A stretch of DNA of 16,390 bases from Candidatus Moraniibacteriota bacterium (GCA_027031945.1 JALVPE010000106.1:6207-22596), one strand, 5' to 3'. Counted from the stretch's first letter, positions 1 through 8,389 are shown. Program-made: numbers and translations. The notes: generated by a model from the letters alone, not told the origin.

Positions 1-15
1 GTTCAAATATTGGAC

Positions 16-21
16 TATGAT
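16..21 (+). promoter_or_regulatory. possible -10 box for the first small gene
   Basis: TATGAT lies 15 bases before the ATG at 37, preceded by an AC dinucleotide. The same ACTATGATA context recurs before the next gene at 378-386. The -35 position falls at or beyond the left edge, so it cannot be judged. If real, the transcript has a very short leader and the upstream TTG at position 10 cannot be the start. Confidence 0.3.
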
Positions 22-36
22 AGAACAAATAAAAAT

Positions 37-366
37 ATGACTGAAGAAAAACAAATAGAACAAGATGTAACAACTATTCAAGAAACAATCGCAAAAGAAT
101 TCGGTTTTGAAGATTTGGAAGATGAAAGTCAACAAAAACTTGTTGAACAAATGACAGAGTCTGTGATAAAGCGAATTTTAGTTGAGGCGTATGCAAAACT
201 TTCTGAGTCTGATAGGGAGACTTTTGAGGATATGATGGAAAATATAGAAAATATTGATCCAAATAGCGTAGATGAATTTCTTCAAGAAAAATTAACAGAT
301 TATAATGCAATTGTAGCAAAAGCAATAGAAGATTTAAAAAAACATATTTTAGAAGCGAATAAGTAA
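37..366 (+). CDS. small acidic helical protein, DUF5663-like
   Basis: This 109-residue soluble protein has no signal peptide or membrane segment. It is strongly acidic and predicted almost all-helical, with an FGFEDL segment followed by a helix rich in Glu/Gln and a C-terminal helix ending LKKHILEANK. The general pattern (an early 'FG..dL', then 'L...D...F..M...iD', then a C-terminal 'FL..kl.Dyn.iv...i') resembles the small DUF5663 proteins I associate with CPR genomes; this comes from memory and not from a search. The frame extends upstream to a TTG at 10, but I prefer the ATG at 37 (MTEEKQ) because a possible -10 box occupies 16-21. There is no Shine-Dalgarno. It precedes a second small protein and the ATPase gene on the same strand, so a shared role is possible. 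Function is unknown. Confidence 0.7.
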   Translation: MTEEKQIEQDVTTIQETIAKEFGFEDLEDESQQKLVEQMTESVIKRILVEAYAKLSESDRETFEDMMENIENIDPNSVDEFLQEKLTDYNAIVAKAIEDLKKHILEANK

Positions 367-381
367 GCATATTCTGTACTA

Positions 382-390
382 TGATATGAT
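382..390 (+). promoter_or_regulatory. possible extended -10 promoter
   Basis: TGATATGAT fits the TGn-TANNAT extended -10 pattern seen at several better-supported positions in this window. It lies about 30 bases before the ATG at 420. No convincing -35 hexamer is present 17 bases upstream. Confidence 0.35.
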
Positions 391-419
391 TATGTAAATT
401 GTTTTAAAGTAATTAGGTT

Positions 420-851
420 ATGCCGAATTCAATATTAAACACACAAGAATCACAAGTGTCCAAAAATGTAAGTCTGGAAAAACGTTTTGGTGTCAAAAAA
501 GACAATAATGATGTTGAATTTAATAAGGAGAAGACATTGGAAAGCACAGCAGAAAAAAGTATAGCAGAAAGAGATGCTTCTTATCAAAATATTCTTTCCA
601 AAGTTAATGCGCAAAATAACAGTGATGATGATACCTTGATGCAAGATGCGAGCAATTTACATCAGCAAACGAATCGTGAATCACAAATTACTCATCTTAT
701 TGATCTTGCTATGACAAAGGGGGTTGAACATGCAGTTAAAGTTGCACAAAAAGCAGAAGACTATTATGTATTAGATCAATTGCATGATAGATTACTTGCA
801 GATGATTTACATGATGCTCTTGTATCACGAGGATTTATTAAAGAGCAATAG
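420..851 (+). CDS. conserved-looking hypothetical protein upstream of the ATPase
   Basis: This 143-residue soluble protein has no membrane segment. It divides into a polar, low-complexity N-terminal half (about residues 1-85, rich in Asn, Ser, Gln, Glu and Lys, probably disordered) and a compact C-terminal helical part (about 88-143). The C-terminal part reads as three short helices: a THLIDLAMTKGVEHAVKVA helix, a YYVLDQLHDRL helix and a LHDALVSRGFI helix. This architecture recalls small proteins that sit next to VirD4/TraD-like ATPase genes in CPR genomes, but I do not recognise a named family. The ATG is preceded only by a weak TTAGG two bases away. The stop is 33 bases before the ATPase start, which suggests co-transcription. 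A role as adaptor or partner of the ATPase is a guess from position only. Confidence 0.75.
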   Translation: MPNSILNTQESQVSKNVSLEKRFGVKKDNNDVEFNKEKTLESTAEKSIAERDASYQNILSKVNAQNNSDDDTLMQDASNLHQQTNRESQITHLIDLAMTKGVEHAVKVAQKAEDYYVLDQLHDRLLADDLHDALVSRGFIKEQ

Positions 852-884
852 TTTGTGAATATTTTAGTATAAAAATAAAAAGAT

Positions 885-3377
885 ATGGGAATTGATGCGA
901 TATTTATCATTTTGATTTTGTTACTGGCAACGATTAGCTTCGTTGCTGGTGTCCTTTTGGTTATAAAGAGTGTTTTGGGATATAGAGCCCTTATTAATAG
1001 ATCGATGAATGAGAATTTGGAAATGATTCGTGTATCTAAGCAACATAGCACTGAACAAAATACTCAAAATCCGGATTTATGGAAAGAAGAAATTGGACCT
1101 ATGGAACAGTTATTAACATCTATTGCACAATTGAGGGAGCGAAATTTTACTTGGAAAACAATATTTTACGGCAAGCCCACGATTACACTCGAAATTGCTA
1201 ATCCTTCAGATGATGAAGAAATACTTTTTTTTGTTGCCGTGCCCGGTAAGTTTCGTTCAGCTTTAGAAAAACAAATTCATAGTTATTTTCCAGATTCGAT
1301 GATTGAAAAAGTAGAGGATTATACGATTTTTGCACCCGGATCATATACTGCTATGAGTATTGTTAAGTTGGTAAAATCAAGTGCATTGCCAATAAAAACT
1401 TATGAAATGATGGATAATGATCCCTTTAATGAAATTACAAATGCATTTAGTAAATTATCTGAAAAAGGTGAAGGGGCAAGTATTCAGATTATATTGCAAA
1501 ATCCTGGAAAGTCATGGCGTTCCAAGGGTAGAAAAATTGCACATGAAATGCAACAAGGAAAACAATTGAAGGATGCACAAGGTGGATTTGTAAATGAAGC
1601 TATAAAAGAAATCAGTAAGGGATTGGGTCCAAAACAAAAGGATCAACCTCAAGGTGAAAAAATTGTACAATTAACACCGGAGGAACAAGAATTAGTTAAA
1701 TCAATTGAAACGAAAACGGCAAAAACAGGATTCTTAGTGAATATTAGATTGATAGCTTCTGCAGGCACACAAGAGCGTGCAGAAGAAATTTTGTCTCACA
1801 TAGAAAACGCTTTTTCACAATTTGAAAATCCCGGAGTAAATTATTTTAAAGTGCAAAGAGTTGGTTTAAAATCAAAAAAACAGGCATTTAATTATATTTT
1901 TCGTGCCTTTAATGAAGATGACGCAATATTACTTGGTGTTGAAGAAATATCTAGTATTTTTCATTTTCCAATTTCAACAACAGAAACACCAAAAATTAAA
2001 TGGCTTAAATCTGGCAGTGCACAACCTCCGACAGACATTCCAAAAGAAGGTATTTTTATAGGTACTAATATTTATAGAGGTGTTGAAACAAAAATATTTC
2101 TTTCAGATAATGATAGACGTAGACACATGTATGTTATTGGTCAAACCGGTACCGGTAAATCAACGATTTTGGAGGAAATGGCAAAACAAGATATTAAGAA
2201 AGGAAATGGAATGTGTTATATTGATCCACATGGTGAGGCGATTGAACATGTTATGACAGCAATTCCAAAAGAAAGAGCTGAAGATGTTATCTATTTTGAT
2301 CCATCAGATACAGAGCGTCCATTTGGACTTAATATGCTTGAATATGATGAAAACAAGCCAGAAGAAAGGACATTTGTTGTAAATGAGATTATAAATATTT
2401 TTGATGCACTTTATGATTTGAAAGCTACAGGAGGTCCGATGTTTGAGCAGTACATGAGAAATGCGATGCTTCTTATTATGGATGATGTTGAATCAGGCTC
2501 TACATTGATGGAAATACCAAAAGTTTTAGCTGATGAAAATTTTCGTAAGATGAAATTATCCAAATGTAAAAATGAGACAGTAAAAACTTTTTGGATAGAG
2601 GAGGCGGAAAAGGCTGGTGGTGAAGCAGCTCTTGCTAATATGGTTCCTTATATTACATCAAAATTAACGCCATTTTTGTCTAATGATATGATGCGTCCAA
2701 TTATTGCACAACAAAAAAGTACTCTTGATTTTCGTGAAATAATGGACACTCAAAAAATACTCCTTGTAAATTTATCAAAAGGTAAAATTGGAGAAACAAA
2801 TAGCCATTTATTGGGAATGATTATTGTGGGTAAAATACTTATGGCCGCACTTGGACGTGTGGATGTTCCGGAGGATGATAGAAAAGATTTTTATATGTAT
2901 ATAGATGAATTTCAAAATGTTACCACAGATTCAATTGCTCAAATTTTATCGGAGGCTCGTAAGTATAGGCTGGGATTGATTTTGGCACATCAGTTTATAG
3001 GACAATTATCCGAGGATATTTCAAAAGCGGTATTCGGTAACGTTGGTTCATTGGCGGCATATCGTGTTGGCCCTGAAGATGCAGAGTTTTTGCAAAAACA
3101 GTTTGAACCGGTGTTTACTGCACAAGATTTAATCAATGTTGATAATTATCATTACTTTGGTAGATTGCTTCTTAATGGTAAATCAACAGCACCATTTAAT
3201 ATTGCTGCGCCATTTCCAACTGAAGGTAGTACTGAGATTATAGAACCAATAAAAGAATTGTCGCGACTCAAATATGGACGTGATAAGGATATTATTGAAC
3301 AAGAAGTAGCATCTAGAACCGCATTACAAAAAATGGCAGATGAACCTGAAAAAGATTCAGAACATTATTGGAAATAG
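885..3377 (+). CDS. membrane-anchored type IV secretion-like (VirD4/TraD/HerA-class) ATPase
   Basis: This 830-residue protein has one N-terminal membrane helix (about residues 5-29). An alpha/beta region of about 350 residues follows and includes a charged Lys/Gln linker near 220-265. A RecA-like motor domain of the conjugative DNA-transfer/HerA superfamily comes next. Walker A is GQTGTGKST at 419-427, a YIDPHGE strand typical of this superfamily is at 445-451, and Walker B is YMYIDEFQN around 669-677. An AHQFIGQL segment that probably lines the subunit interface follows. In related proteins the motor is a hexameric inner-membrane pump for DNA or protein. The window shows no relaxase, VirB4, pilin or other secretion gene, so the substrate is unknown. 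Two small acidic proteins precede it and a hairpin terminator follows 54 bases after the stop. The motor assignment is firm; a role in DNA uptake, conjugation or chromosome handling is not established. Confidence 0.9.
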   Translation: MGIDAIFIILILLLATISFVAGVLLVIKSVLGYRALINRSMNENLEMIRVSKQHSTEQNTQNPDLWKEEIGPMEQLLTSIAQLRERNFTWKTIFYGKPTITLEIANPSDDEEILFFVAVPGKFRSALEKQIHSYFPDSMIEKVEDYTIFAPGSYTAMSIVKLVKSSALPIKTYEMMDNDPFNEITNAFSKLSEKGEGASIQIILQNPGKSWRSKGRKIAHEMQQGKQLKDAQGGFVNEAIKEISKGLGPKQKDQPQGEKIVQLTPEEQELVKSIETKTAKTGFLVNIRLIASAGTQERAEEILSHIENAFSQFENPGVNYFKVQRVGLKSKKQAFNYIFRAFNEDDAILLGVEEISSIFHFPISTTETPKIKWLKSGSAQPPTDIPKEGIFIGTNIYRGVETKIFLSDNDRRRHMYVIGQTGTGKSTILEEMAKQDIKKGNGMCYIDPHGEAIEHVMTAIPKERAEDVIYFDPSDTERPFGLNMLEYDENKPEERTFVVNEIINIFDALYDLKATGGPMFEQYMRNAMLLIMDDVESGSTLMEIPKVLADENFRKMKLSKCKNETVKTFWIEEAEKAGGEAALANMVPYITSKLTPFLSNDMMRPIIAQQKSTLDFREIMDTQKILLVNLSKGKIGETNSHLLGMIIVGKILMAALGRVDVPEDDRKDFYMYIDEFQNVTTDSIAQILSEARKYRLGLILAHQFIGQLSEDISKAVFGNVGSLAAYRVGPEDAEFLQKQFEPVFTAQDLINVDNYHYFGRLLLNGKSTAPFNIAAPFPTEGSTEIIEPIKELSRLKYGRDKDIIEQEVASRTALQKMADEPEKDSEHYWK

Positions 3378-3430
3378 AAAATTTGTATGGAAATGTAAAA
3401 TTATTTGATATTTTTATTTTATGCAAGTAT

Positions 3431-3459
3431 AAAACAGGGTTTTTGAGTCCTGTTTTTTT
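3431..3459 (+). terminator. intrinsic terminator after the ATPase gene
   Basis: An 8-bp perfect stem (AAAACAGG pairing with CCTGTTTT, arms 3431-3438 and 3449-3456) with a 10-base loop runs directly into a T tract. It closes the 37-3377 gene group. Confidence 0.85.
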
Positions 3460-3524
3460 GCAAATATTTTTATAAAAAATAGTAAAGTGAATTTTTAATA
3501 TTGTAGGTTCTAATATTTTTTTAC

Positions 3525-3553
3525 TTGACAAAATTGTTATTGTACGCTAATCT
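3525..3553 (+). promoter_or_regulatory. strong sigma-70 type promoter of the repressor-efflux operon
   Basis: TTGACA (3525-3530), the consensus -35 hexamer, is followed after exactly 17 bases by TAATCT (3548-3553). The predicted start of transcription is near 3560, about 28 bases before the repressor ATG. It is the only consensus -35 I found in the window, and a palindrome overlaps its -10 and start site. Confidence 0.75.
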
Positions 3554-3573
3554 ATACCTATGGTATAGGTATA
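3552..3573 (+). promoter_or_regulatory. palindromic putative operator for the CsoR/FrmR-type repressor
   Basis: CTATACC-TAT-GGTATAG forms a perfect 7-bp inverted repeat at 3552-3568. The unit GGTATA is repeated in tandem at 3562-3567 and 3568-3573, and a second overlapping palindrome, ACCTAT-GGT-ATAGGT, covers 3556-3570. It overlaps the -10 box and the predicted transcription start, where repressor binding would block initiation. CsoR-family operators are known to be inverted repeats around a G/C tract upstream of the regulator's own gene. Assigning this site to the adjacent repressor is inference. Confidence 0.6.
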
Positions 3574-3587
3574 ATTATTTAATATTT

Positions 3588-3896
3588 ATGAAAAAAATAA
3601 TCAATCAAAAAGTTAAAATACTTATAGGATTAAAAAAAGCTAGAACGAGTTTGGATAAAATTATAAATAATTTGGAAAGCGAAGTTGATGGTGTAACTGT
3701 AGATAAAAAGTGTTTTGATGTCATACAACAGAATTTATCTGTAATAGGCTTGCTAAAATCTGCAAATACCGCTATGCTAGAAAACCATCTTGATTTTTAC
3801 ATTGAAAATGTAGATAAAAAAAATGTGAAAAAAAAGGAGTTGGAGAAAATGAAGGAGGAAATAATACGTATTGTGCAAATAGCACAAAAAAAGTAA
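3588..3896 (+). CDS. CsoR/RcnR/FrmR-family metal- or electrophile-sensing repressor
   Basis: This 102-residue all-helical protein is close to the usual family length of about 90-100. Features of the family (DUF156) include an N-terminal helix GLKKARTSLDKIINNLE (14-30), a helix starting at Cys42 (CFDVIQQNLSVIGLLKSANTA) and the signature LENHLDFYIE near 65-74. Cys42 and His67 keep the exact C-x24-H spacing of the first two sensor ligands of copper-sensing CsoR. The third ligand, a Cys four residues after the His in CsoR, is Tyr71 here. A Cys-His pair without the third Cys is closer to FrmR-type formaldehyde sensors than to Cu(I) sensors. The frame is open upstream to a TTG at 3525, but that lies on the -35 box, so the ATG at 3588 is the start. 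The fusion protein and RND genes follow 17 bases later, so it probably represses its own export operon. Confidence 0.8.
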   Translation: MKKIINQKVKILIGLKKARTSLDKIINNLESEVDGVTVDKKCFDVIQQNLSVIGLLKSANTAMLENHLDFYIENVDKKNVKKKELEKMKEEIIRIVQIAQKK

Positions 3897-3913
3897 TTTG
3901 TAATAATAAATTT

Positions 3914-5083
3914 ATGAAAAAAAGTATCATAATTACAGTAATTGTAGGCATTGTTGTACTTGTAGGCAGTATTTTTTATAAAAATACACGAGCAAAATCA
4001 AATGATGATAATTTGCAAAGCGATGTCAAATCAGTAAAAGTTGCAAATGTGGAAGGTGGCTATAAAGGCACTGTTGCATTACGTGGTGTAATTAAAGGTA
4101 AAACAGAAGTACATCTTGCGCCAAAAGCACAGGGTCGTGTTACAAAGATATATAAAGATATAGGGGAAACCGTTTATAAAGGACAAATAATTGCAACAAT
4201 TGATGGAAGCGAATTATGGGCGCAAACAAATGTGGCTAAGACCGGATACGAGGCTGCAAAAGATGCCACAAAAAAGACGAAAGATTATTTTGAAAAACAA
4301 GTTTCTCAAGCAAAAAAAGGACGAGATTTGGCAAAAGACGCTCTTGAAGCAGCAAAACGTAGTGGCGATAATAATGCAATAGCTCAAGCAAGTGCAAATT
4401 ATGAATTAGCGAAGAAAGCTGTAAGTGCTGCAAAAAAGGGACGAGATTTGCAGATTGAAATGGCAAAAGGTCAAAAAGAAGTTGCTAAAAGTCAGTTAGT
4501 AGCAGCTCAAACAATGGCAAGTAATACACAGTTAAGAGCACCATTTACAGGAATATTAGCTCAGTCAAATGTTGAGATTGGTTCACTGGTTTCACCTCAA
4601 GTGCCAATGTTTTTGATTGTTGGCAAGGATGGTAAAGAAGTAGAAATATCAGTTTCTTCAGATGAATTAAATAATTTAACAGTTGGACAAAAAGTGGATG
4701 TTTTAACTGATGAGAATGAAAAAAGTATAGGGACAATAGTTGCTATTAGTCCAATGGTGGATGCTCATACTCGCAAAGGACTTGTAAAGGTATCACTTCC
4801 AAATGATGAATTCTTAATGCTAGGTGAGTATGTTCGAGTATTGTTACCACAAAAGGATGTAATAGATGAACTTACTATACCTCGTAGTGCACTTGTGAAT
4901 GAATATCATGACACTTTTGTGTTTGTTGTAAAGGATGGAACTGTTTTTAAGAAGGCTGTTACTGTAGGGGGAGATTATGGTGAGTATATTGTAGTGACAA
5001 ATGGTTTAGAAAAAAATGATATTATTGTTGTTGAAGGACAGCAAAATTTAAATGATGGTGATTTTGTAGAAGTAATAGAATAA
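3914..5083 (+). CDS. RND efflux periplasmic adaptor (HlyD/AcrA-type membrane fusion protein)
   Basis: This 389-residue protein is anchored by an N-terminal membrane helix (about 4-22); no lipobox Cys is seen. Domains in order are the first lipoyl half-motif (about 66-97, APKAQGRVTKIYKDIGETV), a long Lys/Ala-rich alpha-helical hairpin (about 98-203), the second lipoyl half (about 204-236, RAPFTGILAQSNVEIGSLV), a beta-barrel (about 240-310) and a membrane-proximal domain to the C-terminus ending in the typical VVEGQQNLNDGDFVEV. In Gram-negatives this family bridges the RND pump and TolC. No TolC homologue is in the window, and a CPR cell is not expected to have a conventional outer membrane. 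The hairpin contains an internal AKKGRDL duplication at 133-139 and 173-179. It begins 17 bases after the repressor and ends 4 bases before the permease, so it belongs to one operon. Confidence 0.92.
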   Translation: MKKSIIITVIVGIVVLVGSIFYKNTRAKSNDDNLQSDVKSVKVANVEGGYKGTVALRGVIKGKTEVHLAPKAQGRVTKIYKDIGETVYKGQIIATIDGSELWAQTNVAKTGYEAAKDATKKTKDYFEKQVSQAKKGRDLAKDALEAAKRSGDNNAIAQASANYELAKKAVSAAKKGRDLQIEMAKGQKEVAKSQLVAAQTMASNTQLRAPFTGILAQSNVEIGSLVSPQVPMFLIVGKDGKEVEISVSSDELNNLTVGQKVDVLTDENEKSIGTIVAISPMVDAHTRKGLVKVSLPNDEFLMLGEYVRVLLPQKDVIDELTIPRSALVNEYHDTFVFVVKDGTVFKKAVTVGGDYGEYIVVTNGLEKNDIIVVEGQQNLNDGDFVEVIE

Positions 5084-5087
5084 ATAT

Positions 5088-8000
5088 ATGAATCGAGAAA
5101 GTCAACAAAAATACAAAGCCGGTTTTTTTGGTAATGTTGCTACTTTTTTTGTGCGACATAAAGAATTAGGGCTTTTAACATTTATTGGTATATTCTTGTG
5201 GGGAGGACTATCATTTGTTATGATGCCAAAACAATATAATCCGGAAATTACGGCACCGGCATTTAAAATTATAACTGAATTTCCAGGTGCCACAAGTGAA
5301 GAGGTTTATCAACTTGTGACACGTAAAATGGAAGATCGTGTTAAGGAAATTGTTACTGTGGATAAAGTAATGTCTCAATCTTTTGATGGTGGAGCAAGTG
5401 TAGTGATAGTTCAATTTTATATTGGAGAAAATATAGAAGATGCAAAAGTTACATTGATGCAAAAGCTTCAAAGTAACATGTCGGATAAACCACTTGGTGT
5501 AAGTGATCCTCAGATTATAGCAATAGATCCAGATGATGTGCCAATAATGTCACTAGCACTTACAAGTGATACTCTCTCAGATGCATCTGTTCGTGCAATG
5601 GCATATGATATTACTGATGAATTAAAACTTGTTAAGGGCACTTCTGTAGTTTCAGTTGTAGGAGGTAAACAAAAAGAATTGCGTGTGGATATTGATCCTG
5701 TTAAATTAGCACAAAATAATCTTACAATTAAACGTGTTATTGATACCATAAAAGGTAACAACATGTATGTACATGCTGGCAATATAAAAACAGATGGTAA
5801 CAATTACAATGTTACAGTTGATGGAATGATTCGTAGTAAGGAAGATTTAAAAAATATAGTTTTAAATCAAGAAGGTGATAGTGTTGTTTATTTATCAGAT
5901 ATTGCACAAGTTGCATACACGGATGCAGACACTAAATCTATTGTTCGTTTTTGGGATGGTGAGGATGTAGATAAGGGTGCAACATATATTGCAATTTCAA
6001 AATTGAAAGGAACAAATGCAACAAATATTACAAATGCAATAAAACAAAAATTGCAAGATTTGCAAGATAGAAATATTATTCCACAAGATGTATCTGTAAA
6101 AGTGGTTCGCAATGAAGGTCAAGTTGCCAGTGAAGCAACAATGACACTTACAACAAATTTGGCGGCAGCAATTGTTATTGTTGCAGTTATTCTGTTATTA
6201 TTTTTAGGTTGGAAGAGTGCTTTGATTGTGCTTATTTCCATTCCTCTCACGCTGGCAGCAGTTTTTGGTGTTGGTAATTTTGCAGATCAGACAATAAATC
6301 GTATTACGTTATTTGCTCTTATCCTGTCACTTGGTATTTTAGTTGATGCTGCAATTGTGGTTGTTGAAAATATTTTTAGATTATTCAAAGAAAATCCAAT
6401 GGAAAAGAAAGTGTCACTTATTGCACAAGCTGTGGATGAAGTTGGTGCCGGATTAGTATTGAGTACTACAACAGTTACTTTAGCTTTCATTCCAATGGCA
6501 TTTGTAACGGGTATGATGGGACCTTATATGGGACCAATTCCATTTTTTGTACCGGTTACATTGATTTCTTCACTTATTATTGCACTTACAATTATTCCAT
6601 TTTTACTTAATATTATTACACGTAAACATGGCATAGTATCTGCAAAAAGTGATGGAGAAAATGTAAAAAAACCAAATATATTTTTGCGTTCCGTGACAAA
6701 ATTACAAAATTTTTATGGTAAGTCACTTGTGCATTTATTAAAGAATTCGGCAAAAAGGCGTATGTTGATGGGTATTGTATTAGTACTTTTGATTATATCC
6801 ATGTCATTGCCAATTTTTACAGTGGTAAAATTTCGTATGCTACCAAAAGCAGATAAAGAACAGTTTTATGTATATATAGATTTACCACAATATGCTTCAT
6901 TAGAACGAACTGATGAAGTATCTCATGCTGTTGAGGAGTTTTTGATGCAAAATGATGAAATTGTAAGTATTCAGAGCTATATCGGTACTCCACAAATTGT
7001 GGATTTTAACGGATTATTTAAAGGTTCGGATGGACGTAGAAATGAAAATCAGGCAACATTAAAAGTTAATTTAACACATCATAAAAAGCGTAATATTACA
7101 TCAGAGCAAATTGTATTGAATTTACGTGATAAATTACTTGAAGAGTTGAAGCAATATCCAGATGTAAAGATAAAATTGATTGAAGATCCTCCGGGACCTC
7201 CAGTTTTATCAACATATCTTACAAAAATTCACGGTACTTCAGAACAAAATACGATTAAAATGACAAAAGATATGGAAGCTTATGTAAATACGGTTGATGA
7301 AGTAGTAGATGTTGATACAACTTTGAATGAAGTAACAGCTGATTATTTATTGCATGTCAAAAAGGAAGAAGCTTCAAGAGCTGGATTGAGTGTGTATGAT
7401 ATTGCCATGACCTTACGTACATTTATGACTGGAGAAAAGATTGCAATGTATCATGAAACAGAGGCATCTGAAATGAGGAAAGCTCAACAAGAATATATTG
7501 TTGTACATACGGCTCAGGAAGATCGTAATCAAAAAGAAGATTTGGATAATATTTATTTGACGAATTTTTATGGGCAAAACATACCACTTTCCAGTGTCGT
7601 AGAATATACACAATCAGACAATGCTCCAATTATTTATTCTGATGAACGACAGACGATGCAGTATGTTTTTGCAGAAATGGGAGATAGAAGCGTAATATAT
7701 GCAATGATTGATACACTTAATTATTTAGTCAAAGAATATCGACCATTTGGTGATAATACGCATATTTCACATTGGAATTTGATGGGTGTAACCTATGAAA
7801 ATACACAAACCCAAGAACAAGCAGAAGTATTATTAGACGGTGAATGGAAACTTACTTTGGAAGTATTTCGTGATTTAGGAATTGCTATGGGAGTAGCACT
7901 TGTGATGATTTATTTTGTGCTTGTGGCGCGATTTCGTTCATTGCTTATTCCGTTGCTGATGATGGGTACTATTCCTTTTTCATTTATTGGAGTTATGCCA

Positions 8001-8366
8001 GGATTTGCAATTTTGGGATGGACAAATAATGTTTATTTCAATGCGACCAGTATGATTGGTGTAATTGCTCTTTCTGGAATTGTTGTAAATAATGCGATTA
8101 TGTTGCTGGAATATCTCAATAGGTTAAGAGACCGTGGATATAAAATTGAAGATGCAATTGTAAAAGCAGGGAAGACACGTTTATTGCCAATCATGCTAAC
8201 GTCACTTACAACAATATTTGGTTCATTAACTATCATTTCTGATCCTGTATGGGAAGGACTTGCATGGGCGATTGTATTTGGACTTTCATTAGCTGCGTTT
8301 TTGACACTCGTAATATTTCCAATTATGTATTATGCAACACAAAAAAAGTTATGGATAAAAAAATAA
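5088..8366 (+). CDS. RND superfamily efflux permease (AcrB/CusA/SwrC-like)
   Basis: This 1092-residue inner-membrane proton-driven exporter is slightly longer than AcrB (1049). The architecture is duplicated: TM1 near 27-47 followed by a large extracytoplasmic loop (MMPKQYNPEI...FPGATSEEV), TM2-6 near 355-520, TM7 near 558-580, a second large loop, and TM8-12 near 926-1082. The TM4 proton-relay segment reads GILVDAAIVVVEN with the conserved Asp at 420. AcrB has two adjacent Asp here, whereas this protein has Asp-Ala as I recall for CusA. In TM10 the AcrB-type Lys is replaced by Asn in GIVVNNAIMLLEY (Asn1001-Asn1002), as in many non-AcrB RND pumps. Substrate therefore cannot be assigned. The 4-base gap to the fusion protein and the upstream CsoR-type repressor suggest export of a metal or of a thiol-reactive compound. 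There is no SD and no clear terminator directly after the gene. Confidence 0.95.
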   Translation: MNRESQQKYKAGFFGNVATFFVRHKELGLLTFIGIFLWGGLSFVMMPKQYNPEITAPAFKIITEFPGATSEEVYQLVTRKMEDRVKEIVTVDKVMSQSFDGGASVVIVQFYIGENIEDAKVTLMQKLQSNMSDKPLGVSDPQIIAIDPDDVPIMSLALTSDTLSDASVRAMAYDITDELKLVKGTSVVSVVGGKQKELRVDIDPVKLAQNNLTIKRVIDTIKGNNMYVHAGNIKTDGNNYNVTVDGMIRSKEDLKNIVLNQEGDSVVYLSDIAQVAYTDADTKSIVRFWDGEDVDKGATYIAISKLKGTNATNITNAIKQKLQDLQDRNIIPQDVSVKVVRNEGQVASEATMTLTTNLAAAIVIVAVILLLFLGWKSALIVLISIPLTLAAVFGVGNFADQTINRITLFALILSLGILVDAAIVVVENIFRLFKENPMEKKVSLIAQAVDEVGAGLVLSTTTVTLAFIPMAFVTGMMGPYMGPIPFFVPVTLISSLIIALTIIPFLLNIITRKHGIVSAKSDGENVKKPNIFLRSVTKLQNFYGKSLVHLLKNSAKRRMLMGIVLVLLIISMSLPIFTVVKFRMLPKADKEQFYVYIDLPQYASLERTDEVSHAVEEFLMQNDEIVSIQSYIGTPQIVDFNGLFKGSDGRRNENQATLKVNLTHHKKRNITSEQIVLNLRDKLLEELKQYPDVKIKLIEDPPGPPVLSTYLTKIHGTSEQNTIKMTKDMEAYVNTVDEVVDVDTTLNEVTADYLLHVKKEEASRAGLSVYDIAMTLRTFMTGEKIAMYHETEASEMRKAQQEYIVVHTAQEDRNQKEDLDNIYLTNFYGQNIPLSSVVEYTQSDNAPIIYSDERQTMQYVFAEMGDRSVIYAMIDTLNYLVKEYRPFGDNTHISHWNLMGVTYENTQTQEQAEVLLDGEWKLTLEVFRDLGIAMGVALVMIYFVLVARFRSLLIPLLMMGTIPFSFIGVMPGFAILGWTNNVYFNATSMIGVIALSGIVVNNAIMLLEYLNRLRDRGYKIEDAIVKAGKTRLLPIMLTSLTTIFGSLTIISDPVWEGLAWAIVFGLSLAAFLTLVIFPIMYYATQKKLWIKK

Positions 8367-8389
8367 AAAATATTGCGGATAATAAAGTA

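Noticed and set aside
885..3377. Integrative conjugative element or plasmid transfer region
   Set aside because: There is only a single VirD4-like ATPase, with no relaxase, VirB4, integrase or attachment repeats; neighbours are ordinary chromosomal genes.
3525..3587. Upstream TTG start extending the CsoR-family repressor by 21 residues
   Set aside because: The extension covers the -35, -10 and operator sequences and adds residues unlike the family; the ATG at 3588 gives the normal length.
4191..4736. Overlapping frames on both strands inside the fusion protein gene
   Set aside because: They are shadows of a repetitive Lys/Ala-coding sequence in the well-supported fusion protein frame.
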